Assembly: GCF_036014175.1 (NCBI RefSeq)
Contig: NZ_CP107917.1
Location: forward strand, 744,001-808,000
DNA: 64,000 nucleotides
Origin: Streptomyces sp. NBC_00443
Lineage (GTDB): Bacteria; Actinomycetota; Actinomycetes; Streptomycetales; Streptomycetaceae
Direction: 5' to 3'
Shown here: piece after piece, positions 24,747 through 32,571 of the stretch
Position numbering within the stretch: position 1 is the stretch's first letter
Layout: each line of letters opens with the position of its first letter
The notes under the pieces: generated by a model
What the model saw: only the letters and a program-made list of their open reading frames with translations
Told to the model about the DNA's origin: nothing
Database searches by the model: none
Position numbers and translations under genes: made by a program

Positions 24747-25685
24747 TCACCGCTCCTTCACAAGTCGGGCGCCAACCATTGGCCCACTCCCCCGGTACGC
24801 GCCCGGCGGTCTCCCGTACCGATCACGGAACACGCGGTTGAAGTGAAACGGGCTGGCGAACCCCGAGGCGGCCGCGACGCGTTCCACGGACAGGTCGGTG
24901 CTCTCCAGCAGCCGGGCGGCGTGCCGCAGCCGCGCCTCGCGCAGCGCGCGCATCGGGGACTGCCCGAGCTGCTGGGTGAAGAGGTGGGCGAACCGGGAGG
25001 GCGAGAGCGCGACGTGCTCGGCGAGCGAGCGGACGGTGTGCGGGGCGGCCGGGTCGGCGGCGATCAGCGCCTGCGCGCGGCGCGCCCGGGGGTCCACGCC
25101 GGGCCGGGGCGCCTGGGTCGGCGCGGTGCCCGCGGTGAGCAGGACGACCTCCTCCAGGGAGCACAGGGCGAGCTCGCGGGCCGCGGTGCCGTGGGCCACG
25201 GCGACCGACTCCTCCCCCGGCGCCGTCACCGGCGGCGCCTCCGTGCCCGTCCAGCGGGCATCGTCGAGCATCCGGCGAAACGCCGCCTCGATACGGCCGT
25301 GCACGTCGTCCGGCGTCGGCGTGACGACGTACATCCCCTCACCCGCGTCGTACGGGCGCAGCCAGGACCGCCAGGAGGGGCGGGCCTGGCAGTGCACCCA
25401 CCAGAAGGCCCAGTGCGGCGCGCCCGGAGCCACCCCGTAGCCGTGCGCGACGCCCGGCGCGAGTACCACCAGGTCCCCGGCACCGGCCCGCGCCTCGGTG
25501 CCCCCGTGCCGCAGGCGGCCCTGTCCGCCGGTCGTCCAGGTGAACAGCCAGCTGTCGGCGCCGCGCGGCCTGCTGATCCCGTACCCCGGCGACTGGTCGA
25601 AGTGGCCGACCACCACCAGTCCGGGCGGCGGGGCAGGATCCCCGGGTGCAGCAGCCGCAGGCAATCCGTCAGCACTCACAGTCAT
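24747..25685 (-). CDS. AraC-family transcriptional regulator
   Basis: Protein of 312 residues. The N-terminal half is a cupin-like sensor domain (AGAGDLVVLAPGVAHGYGV), and the last 100 residues hold the two helix-turn-helix units of AraC proteins: VRSLAEHVALSPSRFAHLF and VERVAAASGFASPFHFNRVF, ending DRYGRPPGAYR. It diverges from the phytanoyl-CoA dioxygenase-type gene across 64 bp, so it most likely controls that gene. Alignment of the sensor with sugar-binding AraC proteins suggests a small organic ligand, but nothing more specific can be said. Confidence 0.87.
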   Translation of the reverse strand: MTVSADGLPAAAAPGDPAPPPGLVVVGHFDQSPGYGISRPRGADSWLFTWTTGGQGRLRHGGTEARAGAGDLVVLAPGVAHGYGVAPGAPHWAFWWVHCQARPSWRSWLRPYDAGEGMYVVTPTPDDVHGRIEAAFRRMLDDARWTGTEAPPVTAPGEESVAVAHGTAARELALCSLEEVVLLTAGTAPTQAPRPGVDPRARRAQALIAADPAAPHTVRSLAEHVALSPSRFAHLFTQQLGQSPMRALREARLRHAARLLESTDLSVERVAAASGFASPFHFNRVFRDRYGRPPGAYRGSGPMVGARLVKER

Positions 25686-25749
25686 CCCCCTCGGGCGGGC
25701 GTCGGCCTAGCGTGGTCTGTGTGAGGACACCGGACCGAGGAGTGGACGC

Positions 25750-26571
25750 ATGACAGCCACGGACATGGGCGCCCCCGACGCCCCCATCCTGCCCGAGGCC
25801 GGGCTCCGCCGGTTCCGCGAGGACGGCTTCACGGTCGTACGCGGACTGCTCGGCCGCGACGAGATCGACCGGTTGTGCGCCCGGTTCGCGGCGCTGCACG
25901 CGGCCGGGCCGGTGCCCGGGCACTTCGAGCCGCGTCCCTTGGAAAGCGACCCGCTGCGCGCGTATCCGCGGGTGATGCACCCGCACGAGATCGACGAGCT
26001 GTCACTGCGGGTGCTGCTCGACGCCCGGCTGCGCACTGTGCTGGAGGTGCTGCTCGGGGAGGAGGTGCTGGCGGCGCAGAGCATGTTCTACTTCAAGCCG
26101 CCGGGGGCCCGGGGGCAGGCGCTGCACCAGGACAACTTCTATCTGCGGGTCGAGCCGGGCACCTGTGTGGCGGCATGGATCGCCTGCGATGTGATCGACC
26201 GGGACAACGGCGGGCTCGAAGTCGTCCCCGGCACGCACGAGATGGATGTGTTCTGCCCGGAAACGGCCGACGCCGAGGTGTCTTTCGCCCGGGAGTACGT
26301 CCCGCCGCCGCCCGGTCTGGCGGCCGTGCCCGTCGACATGGAGCCGGGGGACGTCCTGTTCTTCAACGGCAGCCTGGTACACGGTTCGCAGCCCAACCAC
26401 TCGGCGGACCGGTTCCGCCGTTCGTTCATCGGCCACTATGTGGGGCGTTCGACCGAACGCATCGGTGAGCACTACCGGACCTTGGCGATGAGCGGCGACC
26501 GTGTGCCGTTGGCAGAGAGTGAAGGGGCGGGCCCGTGCGGCACCGAGTTCTCGCCGGACGGGCCCCACTAG
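25750..26571 (+). CDS. Phytanoyl-CoA dioxygenase (PhyH)-family Fe(II)/2-oxoglutarate oxygenase
   Basis: Protein of 273 residues on the double-stranded beta-helix fold. The iron-binding HxD is in ALHQDNFYLRV, the distal histidine in GSLVHGSQPNHSADRFRRSF, where the following Arg would hold 2-oxoglutarate. PhyH-like bacterial enzymes hydroxylate diverse small molecules such as ectoine or secondary metabolites; ectoine hydroxylase markers are not evident here. It is transcribed away from an AraC-family regulator that probably governs it. The start ATG at 25750 is 8 bp after GAGGAG. Confidence 0.88.
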   Translation: MTATDMGAPDAPILPEAGLRRFREDGFTVVRGLLGRDEIDRLCARFAALHAAGPVPGHFEPRPLESDPLRAYPRVMHPHEIDELSLRVLLDARLRTVLEVLLGEEVLAAQSMFYFKPPGARGQALHQDNFYLRVEPGTCVAAWIACDVIDRDNGGLEVVPGTHEMDVFCPETADAEVSFAREYVPPPPGLAAVPVDMEPGDVLFFNGSLVHGSQPNHSADRFRRSFIGHYVGRSTERIGEHYRTLAMSGDRVPLAESEGAGPCGTEFSPDGPH

Positions 26572-26586
26572 TCGGTGACCGAGCAG

Positions 26587-27555
26587 TCAGTGACCGATGA
26601 CCGGATGCGGCGCGTACGGCTGCTGGAGCTCCTCCAACTCCTTCTCGGTGAGCTCCAGTTCCACCGCGGCGGCCGCGTCCTCGAGGTGCTGCGGCCTGGC
26701 GGCGCCGATGATCGGGGCCGTCACCGGGTCCTGGTGCAGCACCCAGGCGAGGGCGACCTGGGCGCGCGGAACGCCGCGTTCGTTCGCCACGCGGGTGACG
26801 GCCTCGACGACGACCCGGTCGGCGTCGACGTAGAGCCGGCTGCCGAAGTTGTCGCTCGCGCTGCGGTCGGTGACCGTGCCCCAGTCCCGGGTGAGCCGGC
26901 CGCGCGCCAACGGGCTCCACGGCAGCACGCCGACGCCCTGGTCGGCGCAGAGCGGCAGCATCTCGCGCTCCTCCTCGCGGTAGAGGAGGTTGTAGTAGTT
27001 CTGCATCGAGACGAACTTGGTCCAGCCGTGCCGCTCGGCCGTGTGCTGCATCTTGGAGAACTGCCAGGCGTACATCGAACTCGCCCCGATGTAACGCACC
27101 TTGCCCGCCTTGACCAGGTCGTGCAGCGCCTCCATCGTCTCCTCGACTGGGGTGTGCGGGTCGAAGCGGTGGATCTGGTACAGGTCGACGTAGTCGGTGC
27201 CGAGGCGGGCGAGGCTGTGGTCGATCTCGGTCATGATGGCCTTGCGGGAGAGCCCTGCGCCGTTCGCCCCGGGCCGCATCCGGCCGTTGACCTTCGTCGC
27301 GAGCACGATCTCGTCCCGGCGGGCGAAGTCGCGCAGCGCCTTGCCGACGATCTCCTCGCTGGTGCCGTCGGAGTAGACGTTGGCGGTGTCGAAGAAGTTG
27401 ATCCCGGCGTCCAGTGCCTGCCGGATCAGCGGCCGCGACGCCTCCTCGTCGAGGGTCCACTCGTGTGTGCCGCGGTCGGGGAGCCCGTAGGTCATGCAGC
27501 CCAGACAGATCCGCGACACGTCCAGGCCCGTCGAACCGAGCTTCACGTACTGCAT
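26587..27555 (-). CDS. Aldo/keto reductase
   Basis: Protein of 322 residues, normal for the family. The catalytic tetrad is visible: Asp and Tyr in FFDTANVYSDGTSEE, Lys in LATKVNGRM, and His in LYQIHRFDP. The NADPH-binding end IIGAARPQHLEDA is also present. It resembles the subgroup of Shaker-beta-like/YajO reductases that begin MQYVKLGSTGLDVSRICLGCMTYG. It probably reduces aldehydes or ketones with NADPH in the cytoplasm; the substrate is unknown. ATG at 27555 has GGAG 8 bp upstream. The convergent PhyH gene ends 15 bp away. Confidence 0.9.
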   Translation of the reverse strand: MQYVKLGSTGLDVSRICLGCMTYGLPDRGTHEWTLDEEASRPLIRQALDAGINFFDTANVYSDGTSEEIVGKALRDFARRDEIVLATKVNGRMRPGANGAGLSRKAIMTEIDHSLARLGTDYVDLYQIHRFDPHTPVEETMEALHDLVKAGKVRYIGASSMYAWQFSKMQHTAERHGWTKFVSMQNYYNLLYREEEREMLPLCADQGVGVLPWSPLARGRLTRDWGTVTDRSASDNFGSRLYVDADRVVVEAVTRVANERGVPRAQVALAWVLHQDPVTAPIIGAARPQHLEDAAAAVELELTEKELEELQQPYAPHPVIGH

Positions 27556-27653
27556 CGTTGCTGCTCCTGCCTTCGGGGTGGGGTACCAGGGGGAGCGTAC
27601 GTGGTCGGGCACGCTCGACACCGGTTCCGTCAGTGGCGGCCCACGGGATCTCG

Positions 27654-28202
27654 TCATCGGGTGCCCGGCCAGCCGCGATCGAGCAGATCGAGCGCCCGTT
27701 CCCAGCCGAACTCCGGCCGCCCACCGTCCTCTCCCGCCTCGCCGGAGTACGGATCCCCGAAGCGCACGCCCATCCCCCGCAGCCGTATCAGACTGTCCCC
27801 GTAGGCGGGATGGGCGGCGAGTGCGTCGGCGACGCAGGGCAGCACGGCGACGGGGACACCGAGGCCGGACGCCTCGCACAGGGTGCCCAGGGCGAGGGTG
27901 TCGGCGATGCCGGCGGCCCACTTGTTGATCGTGTTGAAGGTGGCCGGGGCGAGGACGACGGCGTCCGGCGCCGGGAAGGGGCGCGGGTCGGCGGGCGTGC
28001 GCCAGGCCGAGCGGATCGGGCGGCCGGTCAGGGCCTCGACGGCGGCGGTGTCGAAGAAGCCGTTCATGGCGACCGGCGTCGCGATGACGCCGACCTCCCA
28101 GTCCCGCTCCTGCGCGGCGGTGATGAGCTTGCTGACGTCCGCGGCGATCCCGGCGGCGCAGACGATGACGTAGAGGAAGGGTTTCCGGGCCTGTTGGGTC
28201 AC
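27654..28202 (-). CDS. Flavoprotein (HFCD-type fold)
   Basis: Protein of 182 residues similar to the flavin-binding homo-oligomeric decarboxylase fold (Pfam Flavoprotein, as in Dfp/CoaC and EpiD). FLYVIVCAAGIAADVSKLI is the first strand and loop, DAVVLAPATFNTINKWAAGIADTL the conserved FMN-site segment with the PATxNTxxK/N pattern. The substrate-clamp motif of true decarboxylases is not clear, so it may only bind flavin. GTG start at 28202 has a weak ribosome site. It is followed at 99 bp by the aldo/keto reductase gene and preceded at 31 bp by the DUF1348 gene, so the three may form an operon. Confidence 0.8.
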   Translation of the reverse strand: MTQQARKPFLYVIVCAAGIAADVSKLITAAQERDWEVGVIATPVAMNGFFDTAAVEALTGRPIRSAWRTPADPRPFPAPDAVVLAPATFNTINKWAAGIADTLALGTLCEASGLGVPVAVLPCVADALAAHPAYGDSLIRLRGMGVRFGDPYSGEAGEDGGRPEFGWERALDLLDRGWPGTR

Positions 28203-28233
28203 CCGGGAACCCTACTCAGCCTCCGCAACGGGC

Positions 28234-28692
28234 CTATTGCAGCGGGAAGGTGAGCCCGCGCTCGTTCTCGGGCCGAGGGCCGAGGATCCGGCGGTCCTTC
28301 TCCTCGATCGGCACGTCGTTGATGCTCGCCTCGCGCCGGGTCATCAGCCCGTGCCCGTCGAACTCCCACAACTCGTTGCCGTACGACCGCCACCACCGGC
28401 CGTCGGCGTCCCGGCACTCGTACCGGAAGCGGACCGCGATGCGGTCGCCGTCGAAGGCCCACAGGTCCTTGCGCAGCGCGTACTCCTGCTCGCGCGCCCA
28501 CTTGGCGGTGAGGAACTCGACGATCTCGGCGCGGCCGGTGACGAAGGTGTCGCGGTTGCGCCAGACGGAGTCCTCCGTATAGGCGAGGGCCACCTTGTGC
28601 GGGTCGCGGGTGTTCCAGGCGTCCTCGGCGGCCTGCACCTTCTGTGCGGCGCTCTCGCGGGTGAACGGCGGTAGGGGCGGTCGGTCGGTCAT
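28234..28692 (-). CDS. DUF1348 / SnoaL-like protein
   Basis: Protein of 152 residues with the cone-shaped NTF2-like fold. The family marks are [40 protein letters not shown] and [22 protein letters not shown], all typical of DUF1348. Some NTF2-like proteins are isomerases or hydrolases but DUF1348 has no established activity. The ATG at 28692 has GGAGG 5 bp upstream. Two TetR-type palindromes lie between it and the divergent TetR gene, so it is probably repressed by that regulator. Confidence 0.88.
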   Translation of the reverse strand: MTDRPPLPPFTRESAAQKVQAAEDAWNTRDPHKVALAYTEDSVWRNRDTFVTGRAEIVEFLTAKWAREQEYALRKDLWAFDGDRIAVRFRYECRDADGRWWRSYGNELWEFDGHGLMTRREASINDVPIEEKDRRILGPRPENERGLTFPLQ

Positions 28693-28728
28693 GTCGTCCT
28701 CCGGGGTCGAAACGGCGGCAGGCGCTGG

Positions 28729-28744
28729 GAGAACGTGCGTTCTC
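28729..28744. promoter_or_regulatory. TetR operator 1
   Basis: GAGAACG-TG-CGTTCTC is a perfect 7-bp inverted repeat in the divergent DUF1348/TetR promoter. Confidence 0.8.
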
Positions 28745-28763
28745 CGCTCTCCTGCTACGGTAG

Positions 28764-28779
28764 GAGAACGCTCGTTCTC
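28764..28779. promoter_or_regulatory. TetR operator 2
   Basis: GAGAACG-CT-CGTTCTC has the same arms as operator 1 and starts exactly 35 bp from it, 21 bp before the TetR start codon. Two identical half-site pairs strongly suggest cooperative autoregulation. Confidence 0.8.
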
Positions 28780-28799
28780 ACGTCAAGGAGAGGCCGCAC

Positions 28800-29351
28800 A
28801 TGGACAGCGCTACCGCCCGGGAGCAGGCACTGGACGCAGCGGAGAAGCTGTTCTACGGCCGCGGCATCCAGTCCGTCGGCATGGACGACATCCGCGGCGA
28901 GTCCGGGGTCTCACTGAAGCGCCTCTATCAGCTCTTCCCAGCGAAGGAACAGCTGGTCGAGGCGTATCTGGAGCGACGCGACGTGCGCTGGCGCGGGCAG
29001 CTCGCCGCCCACGTGGAGCGGCAGGCGGACCCGAAGCAGCGGCTCCTGGCCGTCTTCGACTGGCTGGAGGAGTGGTTCGGCGAGGTGGACTTCCGCGGGT
29101 GCGCCTGGATCAACTCGTACGGCGAGCTGGGCGCCCGGTCGGAGCGGGTGGCGGACCAGGTCCGGGCACACAAGCGGGCGTTCCGGGACTACGTCGGCTC
29201 ACTGGTGACGGCGGCCGGGCTGCCCGAGGCCCTGGCGGGACAGCTGTATCTGCTGGCCGAGGGCGCCATGGTCACGGCGGGCATCACGGGCAGCACCCGA
29301 CCGGCGGCCGAGGCCCGCGAGGCGGCGCGGTCACTGCTGGCGGCGCGCTAG
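28800..29351 (+). CDS. TetR-family transcriptional regulator
   Basis: Protein of 183 residues. The N-terminal helix-turn-helix reads AEKLFYGRGIQSVGMDDIRGESGVSLKRLY in pieces: ALDAAEKLFYGRGIQSVGMD, then IRGESGVSLKRLYQLFPAKE, the classic TetR DNA-binding unit. The C-terminal ligand domain contains FRGCAWINSYGELG, common in Streptomyces TetR proteins of the TetR_C_11/33 type. ATG at 28800 follows AAGGAGAGG. It diverges from the DUF1348 operon with two matching palindromes in between. The ligand is unknown. Confidence 0.9.
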   Translation: MDSATAREQALDAAEKLFYGRGIQSVGMDDIRGESGVSLKRLYQLFPAKEQLVEAYLERRDVRWRGQLAAHVERQADPKQRLLAVFDWLEEWFGEVDFRGCAWINSYGELGARSERVADQVRAHKRAFRDYVGSLVTAAGLPEALAGQLYLLAEGAMVTAGITGSTRPAAEAREAARSLLAAR

Positions 29352-29378
29352 ACGACAGAGCTCAGGGCCGACCCGACC

Positions 29379-29415
29379 GGCGCCGGCAGGGCGGCGGGGC
29401 GTTCCCGCCGGCGCC
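29379..29415. terminator. Hairpin between convergent genes
   Basis: GGCGCCGGC and GCCGGCGCC form a 9-bp stem over a 19-nt loop between the TetR and ferredoxin stops. Confidence 0.5.
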
Positions 29416-29504
29416 CCACGTCCGCCCGGCCGACCCCGCAGCCCTGCCGCCGAGAGCGGCGACGGAGCTGCGGGCCAACGGGGCCGTACTTGATACGCCG
29501 GGCC

Positions 29505-29744
29505 TCAACTCCCCGTTTCCGACACGGTGATGGCGCTGACCGGGCAGGCCCGGGCGGCCTCCCGCACCAGCGGGTCGCCGCCGCCGTCCTCGCGGCCGGG
29601 GATCAGGGCGCTGAAGCCGTCGTCGTCCTGGGTGAAGACGGACGGGGCGACCAGGGCGCACTGGCCGGCGCCGACGCAGAGGTCGTGGTCGATGTCGATG
29701 TGCATCTCGTCTGCTTCGCGCGTTTCGCGCGTTTCGTTGTGCAT
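29505..29744 (-). CDS. 3Fe-4S-type ferredoxin
   Basis: Small acidic protein of 79 residues. The pattern is CVGAGQC (C-x5-C) followed by a single CPVSAI cysteine, that is three cysteines and so a 3Fe-4S cluster as in the ferredoxins that serve Streptomyces P450s. HIDIDHDLCVGAGQCALVAP is the standard opening. It follows the P450 gene by 12 bp and surely donates electrons to it. ATG at 29744 has GAGG 8 bp upstream; an internal ATG at 29705 gives the more usual N-terminus, because the first 13 residues (with a doubled GAAACGCGC in the DNA) look like an addition. Confidence 0.9.
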   Translation of the reverse strand: MHNETRETREADEMHIDIDHDLCVGAGQCALVAPSVFTQDDDGFSALIPGREDGGGDPLVREAARACPVSAITVSETGS

Positions 29745-29756
29745 GACCGGAGCCTC

Positions 29757-30965
29757 TTACCAGGTCACGGGGAGTTCCAGCATCCCCTGGATCGTGTCGC
29801 CGGGTTTGAAGGGGATTTCCTCCGCTGGGACGGCAAGCCGCAGGGTCGGCAGGCGGTCGAGGAGGGTGCGCAGGGCGATCTCCATCTCGGCGCGGGCCAG
29901 GTTCTGACCGAGGCACTGGTGGATACCGAAGCCGAAGGCCACGTGGTGGCGGGCCGGGCGGTGCCAGTCCAGGGCGTCCGGGTCGGGGTAGACGGCCTCG
30001 TCGCGATTGATGACCGAGGTCGAGAAAAGTACGCCGTCGCCCGCCCGGATCGTCTCGCCCTCCGCCTCGATGTCCTCGACGGCGACCCGAAGCAGCCCGT
30101 CGGCGATCGACAGCATCCGCATGAGCTCCTCCACCGCGCCGGGCAGCAGTGCCGGGTCGGCGCGCAACTCGGCCAGGCGCTCGGGGTGCTGCAGGAGCGT
30201 GAAGGTGCCCAGGGAGATCATGTTGGCCGTCGTCTCGTGGCCGGCGACCAGCAGGATGATCGCCATGGCGATGAGCTCCTCGCGGTCCAGATCGCCGTTG
30301 CGCAGCTGCTGGTGGACGAGTTCGCCCAGGACGCCGTCCGCAGCCTCCCCCTGCTTCTGCTTGCGGTCGATGAGCTCCTCGAAGTAGGCCTCCATACGGC
30401 CGCGTGCATCCATGGAGTCGGCGGCCGTCGGCCCGCGCAGCAGCCTGCGGGACTGGCCCTCGAAGAACTCGTGGTCCGCGTAGGGGACACCGAGCAGGGC
30501 GCAGATCACCATCGACGGCACCGGCAGGGCGAAAGCGTTCACCAGTTCGGCGGGCGGCCCCTGGGCGATCATCGCGTCGATCCGCTCGTCCACGATTGTC
30601 TGGATCCGCGGGCGCAGTTCGACGGCGCGCTTGAGGGTGAAGCTGGGGATCATCATCCGCCGCTGGACGCGGTGTTCGGGGTCGTCGACACCCAGCAGCG
30701 CGGCCTTCCGGCGGCGGACCTCGGCGAACCGGGCGTTGGTCGCGGGGAATTCGGGCCGGTTGGGATCGGTGGACAGGCGCCGGTCGGCCAGCAGGGTGCG
30801 GGCGAGCGTGTGGCCGGTGACCAGCCAGACGAGTCGGCCGTCGTAGAGCTTCACGCGGGCCAGCGGGCGCGCGTCACGCAGGGGGTCGTAGGCGGTGGGC
30901 GGGTGGTACGGACAGCTGCGGCTCTGGGGGAAGGCGACGGTGTGGGATTCCGTCATGTCCGTCAT
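29757..30965 (-). CDS. Cytochrome P450 (CYP105/107-like)
   Basis: Protein of 402 residues, normal for soluble class I bacterial P450s. The I-helix oxygen-binding motif is AGHETTANM, the K-helix ExxR is ELMR, and the haem-cysteine loop is FGFGIHQCLGQNLAR. It begins MTDMTESHTVAFPQSRSCPYHPP, typical of CYP105/107 proteins that hydroxylate macrolides or xenobiotics. GAGG lies 6 bp before the ATG at 30965. It forms a two-gene unit with the 3Fe-4S ferredoxin. A palindrome at 31007-31027 probably controls it; no dedicated regulator is adjacent. Substrate unknown. Confidence 0.92.
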   Translation of the reverse strand: MTDMTESHTVAFPQSRSCPYHPPTAYDPLRDARPLARVKLYDGRLVWLVTGHTLARTLLADRRLSTDPNRPEFPATNARFAEVRRRKAALLGVDDPEHRVQRRMMIPSFTLKRAVELRPRIQTIVDERIDAMIAQGPPAELVNAFALPVPSMVICALLGVPYADHEFFEGQSRRLLRGPTAADSMDARGRMEAYFEELIDRKQKQGEAADGVLGELVHQQLRNGDLDREELIAMAIILLVAGHETTANMISLGTFTLLQHPERLAELRADPALLPGAVEELMRMLSIADGLLRVAVEDIEAEGETIRAGDGVLFSTSVINRDEAVYPDPDALDWHRPARHHVAFGFGIHQCLGQNLARAEMEIALRTLLDRLPTLRLAVPAEEIPFKPGDTIQGMLELPVTW

Positions 30966-31006
30966 GGAAGACCTCACAGACGAAGAGTGCGTCGTGCCGA
31001 TCTTCA

Positions 31007-31027
31007 TTAGATGCCCGGGGCATCCAA
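31007..31027. promoter_or_regulatory. Palindromic operator before the P450-ferredoxin pair
   Basis: GATGCCC-G-GGGCATC is a perfect 15-bp palindrome, extended by outer TT and AA with one mismatch, 42 bp upstream of the P450 start. Further upstream, TCGCACAGAG is repeated at 31083 and 31104, 21 bp apart. The gap 30966-31270 holds no gene that I can support. Confidence 0.55.
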
Positions 31028-31270
31028 TGGACGACGTCAAGTTCGGCCAGATCAGCCGCACGGGCAATCTGGCCGGGGATGGTCGCACAGAGACCGTGGA
31101 AGATCGCACAGAGCTTCGAGCTCGGGCCCGCCCGGCCGGATCTCCGCCGAAATTCGCTTGATGGCGCGCGGCCGCCACCCACACAATCCGGCCATGCCTA
31201 CGACCATCGCCTTCCTGCCGCTGACCGACACCCTTCGCCCGGTGCCGTTCCAGCAGCAGCCCGGCCGACC

Positions 31271-31921
31271 GTGGAGGCCGACGCTTCCCACGTCGTGAGC
31301 GCCTCGCTCGTCGCGGGACTGCTCGCGGGCTATGGCATCGCCATCCCCGTCGGCGCGGTTGCCACCTACCTCGTCTCCCTCACCGCCCGCACGTCCCTGC
31401 GGACCGGCATCTGTGCCGCGCTCGGCGTGGCTACCGCCGACGGGCTCTACGCCCTCGTCGCCACCCTCGGCGGCTCCGCACTGGCCGCCGCGCTGCGTCC
31501 GGTGCTGGTGCCGCTGCGCTGGGCCTCCGCCCTGGTGCTGACCGCCCTCGCGGTCCGGGGCGCGGTGACAGCCGTACGCCAGTACCGCGAACACCGGCTC
31601 GCCACCGCACGCTCCACGCCCCCTCCCCCGAGTCCGGCACGCGCCTACCTGGCACTGCTCGGCATCACGCTGCTCAACCCGACCACCGTGATCTACTTCG
31701 CCGCCCTCGTCCTCGGCACACGGGTGACGGGCCCCGTACAACCCGTGGACCAGGGGGTTTTCGTCCTGGCCGCCTTCGCCGCGTCGGCGAGCTGGCAGCT
31801 GCTGCTCGCCGGGGGCGGGGCGCTGCTGGGGCGAGTGCTGACGGGGCATCGCGGGCGGCTGGTGACGGCGCTTGTGTCGAGCGGCGTGATCCTGGCGTTG
31901 GGCGTGCGGATGCTGGTGTAG
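31271..31921 (+). CDS. LysE/RhtB-family amino acid exporter
   Basis: Membrane protein of 216 residues with about six hydrophobic helices. The family motif appears in GYGIAIPVGAVATYLVSLTARTS near the N-terminus (G-x-x-x-P-G/V-G) and in LLGITLLNPTTVIYFAALVLG, the conserved LNPK/T-x-x-x-F/Y segment of LysE exporters. It exports amino acids or similar metabolites. GTG at 31271 is taken as the start; GTG at 31295 would also keep all helices. The ribosome site is weak for both. It is monocistronic between the P450 pair and the F420-type gene. Confidence 0.83.
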   Translation: MEADASHVVSASLVAGLLAGYGIAIPVGAVATYLVSLTARTSLRTGICAALGVATADGLYALVATLGGSALAAALRPVLVPLRWASALVLTALAVRGAVTAVRQYREHRLATARSTPPPPSPARAYLALLGITLLNPTTVIYFAALVLGTRVTGPVQPVDQGVFVLAAFAASASWQLLLAGGGALLGRVLTGHRGRLVTALVSSGVILALGVRMLV

Positions 31922-31944
31922 TCGCCGCAGGATGAATCTTGCAC

Positions 31945-31957
31945 GCAACGGCGTTGC
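31945..31957. promoter_or_regulatory. Palindrome before the F420-dependent gene
   Basis: GCAACG-G-CGTTGC is a perfect 13-bp palindrome 45 bp before the ATG at 32002, a likely operator position. Confidence 0.4.
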
Positions 31958-32001
31958 AGCACACGTCAGTCAGTACCAGACACGACGATGGGACCGATGC
32001 C

Positions 32002-32451
32002 ATGCCTCTTGACGGCGAGTACGAGCCCAGCCCGACCAAATGGGTGCGCGATCAGGTGGAGTTGTACGAGAGCTCCGGCGGCACCGAGGGCACGACCTTG
32101 ATGGACACGGGGCTGCCCGTGATCCTGCTCACGACCCGGGGCACCAAGAGCGGAAAGATCCGCAAGACGCCCCTGATGCGTGTCGAGCACGACGGCCGCT
32201 ATGCCGCGGTGGCCTCGCTCGGCGGGGCGCCCAAGCACCCGGTCTGGTACCACAACGTCAAGGGCGACCCCCATGTGGAGCTCCAGGACGGCTCGGTGAA
32301 GCGGGACATGAAGGCCCGCGAGATCACCGGTGCGGAGAAGGACGCGTGGTGGGAGCGGGCCGTCGCGGCGTATCCGCCGTACGCCGAGTACCAGCAGAAG
32401 ACGGACCGGGTGATCCCGGTCTTCGTCCTGGAGCCGTTCGACCAGGACTGA
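32002..32451 (+). CDS. Deazaflavin (F420)-dependent nitroreductase-family protein (Ddn-like)
   Basis: Protein of 149 residues on the split-barrel fold. The segment [42 protein letters not shown] (given here only as a location, residues about 38-78) is the F420-binding core of Ddn-type reductases, with the invariant T-x-G-x-x-S-G-K and P-x-x-W-Y-H-N sequence in [12 protein letters not shown]. Such enzymes use reduced cofactor F420 to reduce quinones or nitroaromatics and act in the cytoplasm or at the membrane. ATG at 32002 has GGGA upstream. A palindrome precedes the gene. Confidence 0.9.
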   Translation: MPLDGEYEPSPTKWVRDQVELYESSGGTEGTTLMDTGLPVILLTTRGTKSGKIRKTPLMRVEHDGRYAAVASLGGAPKHPVWYHNVKGDPHVELQDGSVKRDMKAREITGAEKDAWWERAVAAYPPYAEYQQKTDRVIPVFVLEPFDQD

Positions 32452-32465
32452 TCAGGCCCCGAGGA

Positions 32466-32493
32466 AGGCCCGGAAGAAGGCCGGACCGGGCCT
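32466..32493 (+). terminator. Hairpin after the Ddn-like gene
   Basis: AGGCCCGG and CCGGGCCT form a perfect 8-bp stem with a 12-nt loop, 15 bp after the stop. Confidence 0.55.
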
Positions 32494-32571
32494 CCGCAGG
32501 GACCGGTCGCGGCTCCGGGCACTTTTTCTCCCGGGGAACGCATGAACCCCCGTTCGCCGGGCACACGTGCG

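Noticed and set aside
30895..31161. Small plus-strand ORF upstream of the LysE gene
   Set aside because: It overlaps the P450 start and its promoter palindrome and shows no motif or ribosome site.
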